From NCBI GenBank assembly GCA_013361595.1, contig JABFXT010000836.1:1-7480 (forward strand): DNA of 7,480 nt, given 5' to 3'. Below are positions 6,059 to 7,480 of the stretch, piece by piece. Numbering within the stretch: position 1 is the stretch's first letter; each line of letters starts with the position of its first letter. The notes under the pieces were generated by a model that did no database searches, was not told where the DNA came from, and was given only the letters and a program-made list of their open reading frames with translations. A program made the translations under genes and the position numbers. The stretch is from Nocardia sp. (GTDB lineage: Bacteria; Actinomycetota; Actinomycetes; Mycobacteriales; Mycobacteriaceae).

Positions 6059-6083
6059 GTGTGAATTGCTGGTTCGGGGGTAG
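6059..6083 (+). promoter_or_regulatory. Possible SigF-type autoregulatory promoter of the sigma gene
   Basis: The sequence reads GTGT (6059-6062), 15 nt, GGGTAG (6078-6083). It fits the relaxed form GNNT-N15-GGGTA but differs from GTTT and GGGTAT at one base each. Transcription would start near 6090, giving a leader of about 49 nt. Autoregulation from such promoters is common for this sigma family. Confidence 0.5.
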
Positions 6084-6095
6084 TGCGCGACAGAT

Positions 6096-6112
6096 GGCCC
6101 GAAATTCGGGCC
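6096..6112. repeat. Perfect dyad in the sigma-gene leader
   Basis: GGCCCGAA-A-TTCGGGCC is a perfect 17-bp dyad with 8-bp arms around one central base. As RNA it could fold into a 6-bp stem with a 5-nt AAAUU loop, ending 11 nt before the GAGGAGG ribosome binding site (6124-6130). As DNA it sits just past the predicted transcription start, a usual repressor position. Confidence 0.6.
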
Positions 6113-6138
6113 TCATCCGCCGTGAGGAGGTGGTCTTC

Positions 6139-6987
6139 ATGACCACATCGTCGAATTACACCCGGCCACCGCCCTCCGCCACAGCACAACGTTCGCATCG
6201 AGGACACGATCCCTACGACGGACTCGAGCCCACACTGGACCGCATGACCCGCCTCGACACCGCCGACCCGGACCGGGCGGGCATCCGGGAAGAAGCCATC
6301 GGCCGTTGCCTGCCGCTGGCCGACCATATCGCCCGTCGCTACGCGGGCCGCGGTGTCGACTTCGAAGATCTGCTGCAGATCGCCCGCATGGGCGCGGTCT
6401 GTGCCGTGGACCGCTACGACCCGGCCCGCGGTCGCGACTTCCTGGCCTTCGCGGTGCCCACGATCCTGGGCGAAGTACGGCGTTATTTCCGAGATCAGGG
6501 CTGGGCCGTGCGGATACCGCGCCGCCTCCAGGAACTGCAGGCACGGATCAATCACCTGATCCCGGAACTCGCACAGGACCTCGGACACCTACCCACCGCT
6601 CGTGAACTGGCGACCGCGCTGGCCACCACCGTCGAAGAGATCACCCAGGCCATGGTGGCGGCCAACGGGTTCCGTTGCGACTCCCTCGACGCTCCCGCCG
6701 CGGACGGAGACGAGAACGTGATACCTGTTGCGGCCGATCGGCACGGCGATATCGACCCGAATTACGGTCTTCTCGAAGATGCGGCCACAGTGCGACCCCT
6801 TCTCGCCGAGTTACCCGCGGCCGACCGCCGAATACTGGCCCTGTACTTCTATGAGAACAAAACCCAGAACCAGATCGGAAACATCATCGGCTGCTCGCAG
6901 ATGCATGTTTCCCGCACGCTGAACCGCATCCTCACCACCCTGCGCCATCAGGCCCTCCCCGGCCGGTCGACCGCTCGCGCAGCCTGA
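6139..6987 (+). CDS. SigB/SigF/SigG-family RNA polymerase sigma factor
   Basis: This gene encodes a complete group 3 sigma-70 factor of 282 residues that directs RNA polymerase to general-stress promoters. Region 2 covers about 49-118 and includes LADHIARRYAGRGVDFEDLLQ, then AVDRYDPARGRDFLAFAVPT and GEVRRYFRDQGWAVRIPRRL. Region 3 covers about 126-200 (GHLPTARELATALATTVEEI). Region 4 covers about 220-274, with LPAADRRILALYFYENKTQNQIG and the recognition helix in GCSQMHVSRTLNRIL (251-265). The N-terminal 45 residues are low-complexity. ATG 6139 is chosen because GAGGAGG lies 8 nt upstream; the open frame back to 5668 crosses the promoter region and runs antisense to the membrane gene. The sequence places it in the SigB/SigF/SigG group but does not tell which paralogue, as actinomycetes often have several. 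Unusually, neither neighbour is an RsbW-type anti-sigma factor or an STAS anti-anti-sigma factor. Confidence 0.95.
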   Translation: MTTSSNYTRPPPSATAQRSHRGHDPYDGLEPTLDRMTRLDTADPDRAGIREEAIGRCLPLADHIARRYAGRGVDFEDLLQIARMGAVCAVDRYDPARGRDFLAFAVPTILGEVRRYFRDQGWAVRIPRRLQELQARINHLIPELAQDLGHLPTARELATALATTVEEITQAMVAANGFRCDSLDAPAADGDENVIPVAADRHGDIDPNYGLLEDAATVRPLLAELPAADRRILALYFYENKTQNQIGNIIGCSQMHVSRTLNRILTTLRHQALPGRSTARAA

Positions 6988-6999
6988 CGACCGCCACGA

Positions 7000-7016
7000 C
7001 GCCGCGCACAGCGGCG
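7000..7016 (+). terminator. Stem-loop after the sigma gene
   Basis: CGCCGC (7000-7005), a 5-nt loop GCACA and GCGGCG (7011-7016) form a perfect 6-bp GC stem starting 12 nt past the stop codon. No U-tract follows, so it would be a weak or U-less terminator. The rest of the 6988-7079 gap shows nothing clear. Confidence 0.4.
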
Positions 7017-7079
7017 GAGCCGGTCGCTACGAGACGGGGCCGTTCTGTCCCCTGGAGCCCGGTGTGTCATCTTCGAGTG

Positions 7080-7480
7080 ATGGCCGTATTGCGTTTCGGG
7101 GCACTTTTCCCCACAGCCAATGCCGACCTCGCGGACTTCCATCGGCTGCTGGGGCGGGTGTCGCCGCCGGCGAGCCTGGCGCCGGTGGAACTGCGGTGGC
7201 CATCCGGCGTGGCCGACGGCCTGGCGGACTTGACCGATGACGGATTGGCAGCCGCGTCGGCCGGGCTGGGAGATCCGGCCTTGCTCGCGAGCGCGCTGGA
7301 CGGTTCGGCGGGCCGGTTCGAGGCCGTCGCGCTGGCGGTCACCTCTGCCAGCTTCTTACGCAGCGTGCACGACCACCACCGCCAGCTCGCCACCCTCACC
7401 CGAGTTGCTCGATGTCGCGGCGCGACCACGCTGCAGGGTTTCCAGGACGCGGTCCGCCGTCTCGGAACCACCCGGGTCAG
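7080..7480 (+). CDS. Partial gene, possibly Asp/Glu racemase or maleate isomerase-like
   Basis: From ATG 7080 the frame is open for 133 codons to the window edge, so the C-terminus is missing. The first strand RFGALFPTANADLADFHRLL, the LAAAS..LGD stretch, the block FEAVALAVTSASFLRS and then ATTLQGFQDAVRRLGTTRV resemble the N-terminal half of the maleate isomerase/arylmalonate decarboxylase branch of the Asp/Glu racemase superfamily. In that branch a catalytic cysteine usually precedes TS (as in CTSGSF); here it is V in AVTSASF, so either the activity differs or the assignment is wrong. Third codon positions are GC-rich in this frame, which supports coding. The start is uncertain. GTG 7077 is in frame directly before the ATG, and GTG 7062 has GGAG 4 nt upstream. 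The opposite strand is also open here but looks like a shadow. Confidence 0.6.
   Translation, partial: MAVLRFGALFPTANADLADFHRLLGRVSPPASLAPVELRWPSGVADGLADLTDDGLAAASAGLGDPALLASALDGSAGRFEAVALAVTSASFLRSVHDHHRQLATLTRVARCRGATTLQGFQDAVRRLGTTRV

Noticed and set aside
5668..6138. N-terminal extension of the sigma factor frame
   Set aside because: It overlaps the membrane gene in antisense and the intergenic dyads; the GAGGAGG site before ATG 6139 gives a protein of normal family length.
7067..7471. 134-codon open frame on the minus strand
   Set aside because: Its composition is rich in serine, arginine and alanine with no motif, whereas the opposite frame has GC-rich third positions and superfamily-like blocks.

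Overview
The window is high-GC DNA with GC-rich third codon positions, GTG starts and strong GGAGG-type ribosome binding sites. Together with a SigB/SigF-type sigma factor, a CsbD protein and SigF-type promoters (GTTT, 15 nt, GGGTAN), this points to an actinomycete. A Nocardia- or Rhodococcus-like mycolic-acid genus is my best guess, but the genus is inference. No rRNA, tRNA, CRISPR array or insertion sequence is visible.

Layout, left to right. Positions 1-1237 (minus) hold the first 412 codons of an FAD-dependent oxidoreductase whose C-terminus, probably a Rieske domain, lies outside the window. Positions 1384-2574 (minus) encode a zinc-dependent alcohol/formaldehyde-type dehydrogenase. Positions 2783-3025 (minus) encode a small CsbD-family stress protein. 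Its divergent neighbour at 3205-4044 (plus) is an SDR oxidoreductase of the general-stress-protein-39 (YdaD/YhdF) type. Positions 4041-4774 (plus) are not one gene. They hold three abutting remnants of unrelated genes: the N-terminus of a molybdopterin oxidoreductase, an internal scrap of a xanthine-dehydrogenase-type large subunit, and the C-terminus of a family 2 glycosyltransferase. Positions 4786-5874 (minus) encode a membrane protein of unknown function with an N-terminal soluble domain and about four membrane segments. Divergent from it, 6139-6987 (plus) encodes a complete SigB/SigF/SigG-family sigma factor. A partial plus-strand gene, perhaps Asp/Glu racemase or maleate isomerase-like, runs off the right end from about 7080.

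The unifying theme is the general stress response. Five 25-bp elements of the form GNNT-N15-GGGTA(T/C/G), all with exactly 15 bases between the boxes, lie in front of csbD, the SDR gene, the membrane-protein gene, the sigma gene itself and, less convincingly, the FAD oxidoreductase gene. This suggests a compact, self-reinforcing island in which the sigma factor drives itself and its neighbours. No anti-sigma or anti-anti-sigma gene is present beside the sigma gene, which leaves its control open. The sigma/membrane-protein intergenic region also carries several dyad symmetries that could be operators.
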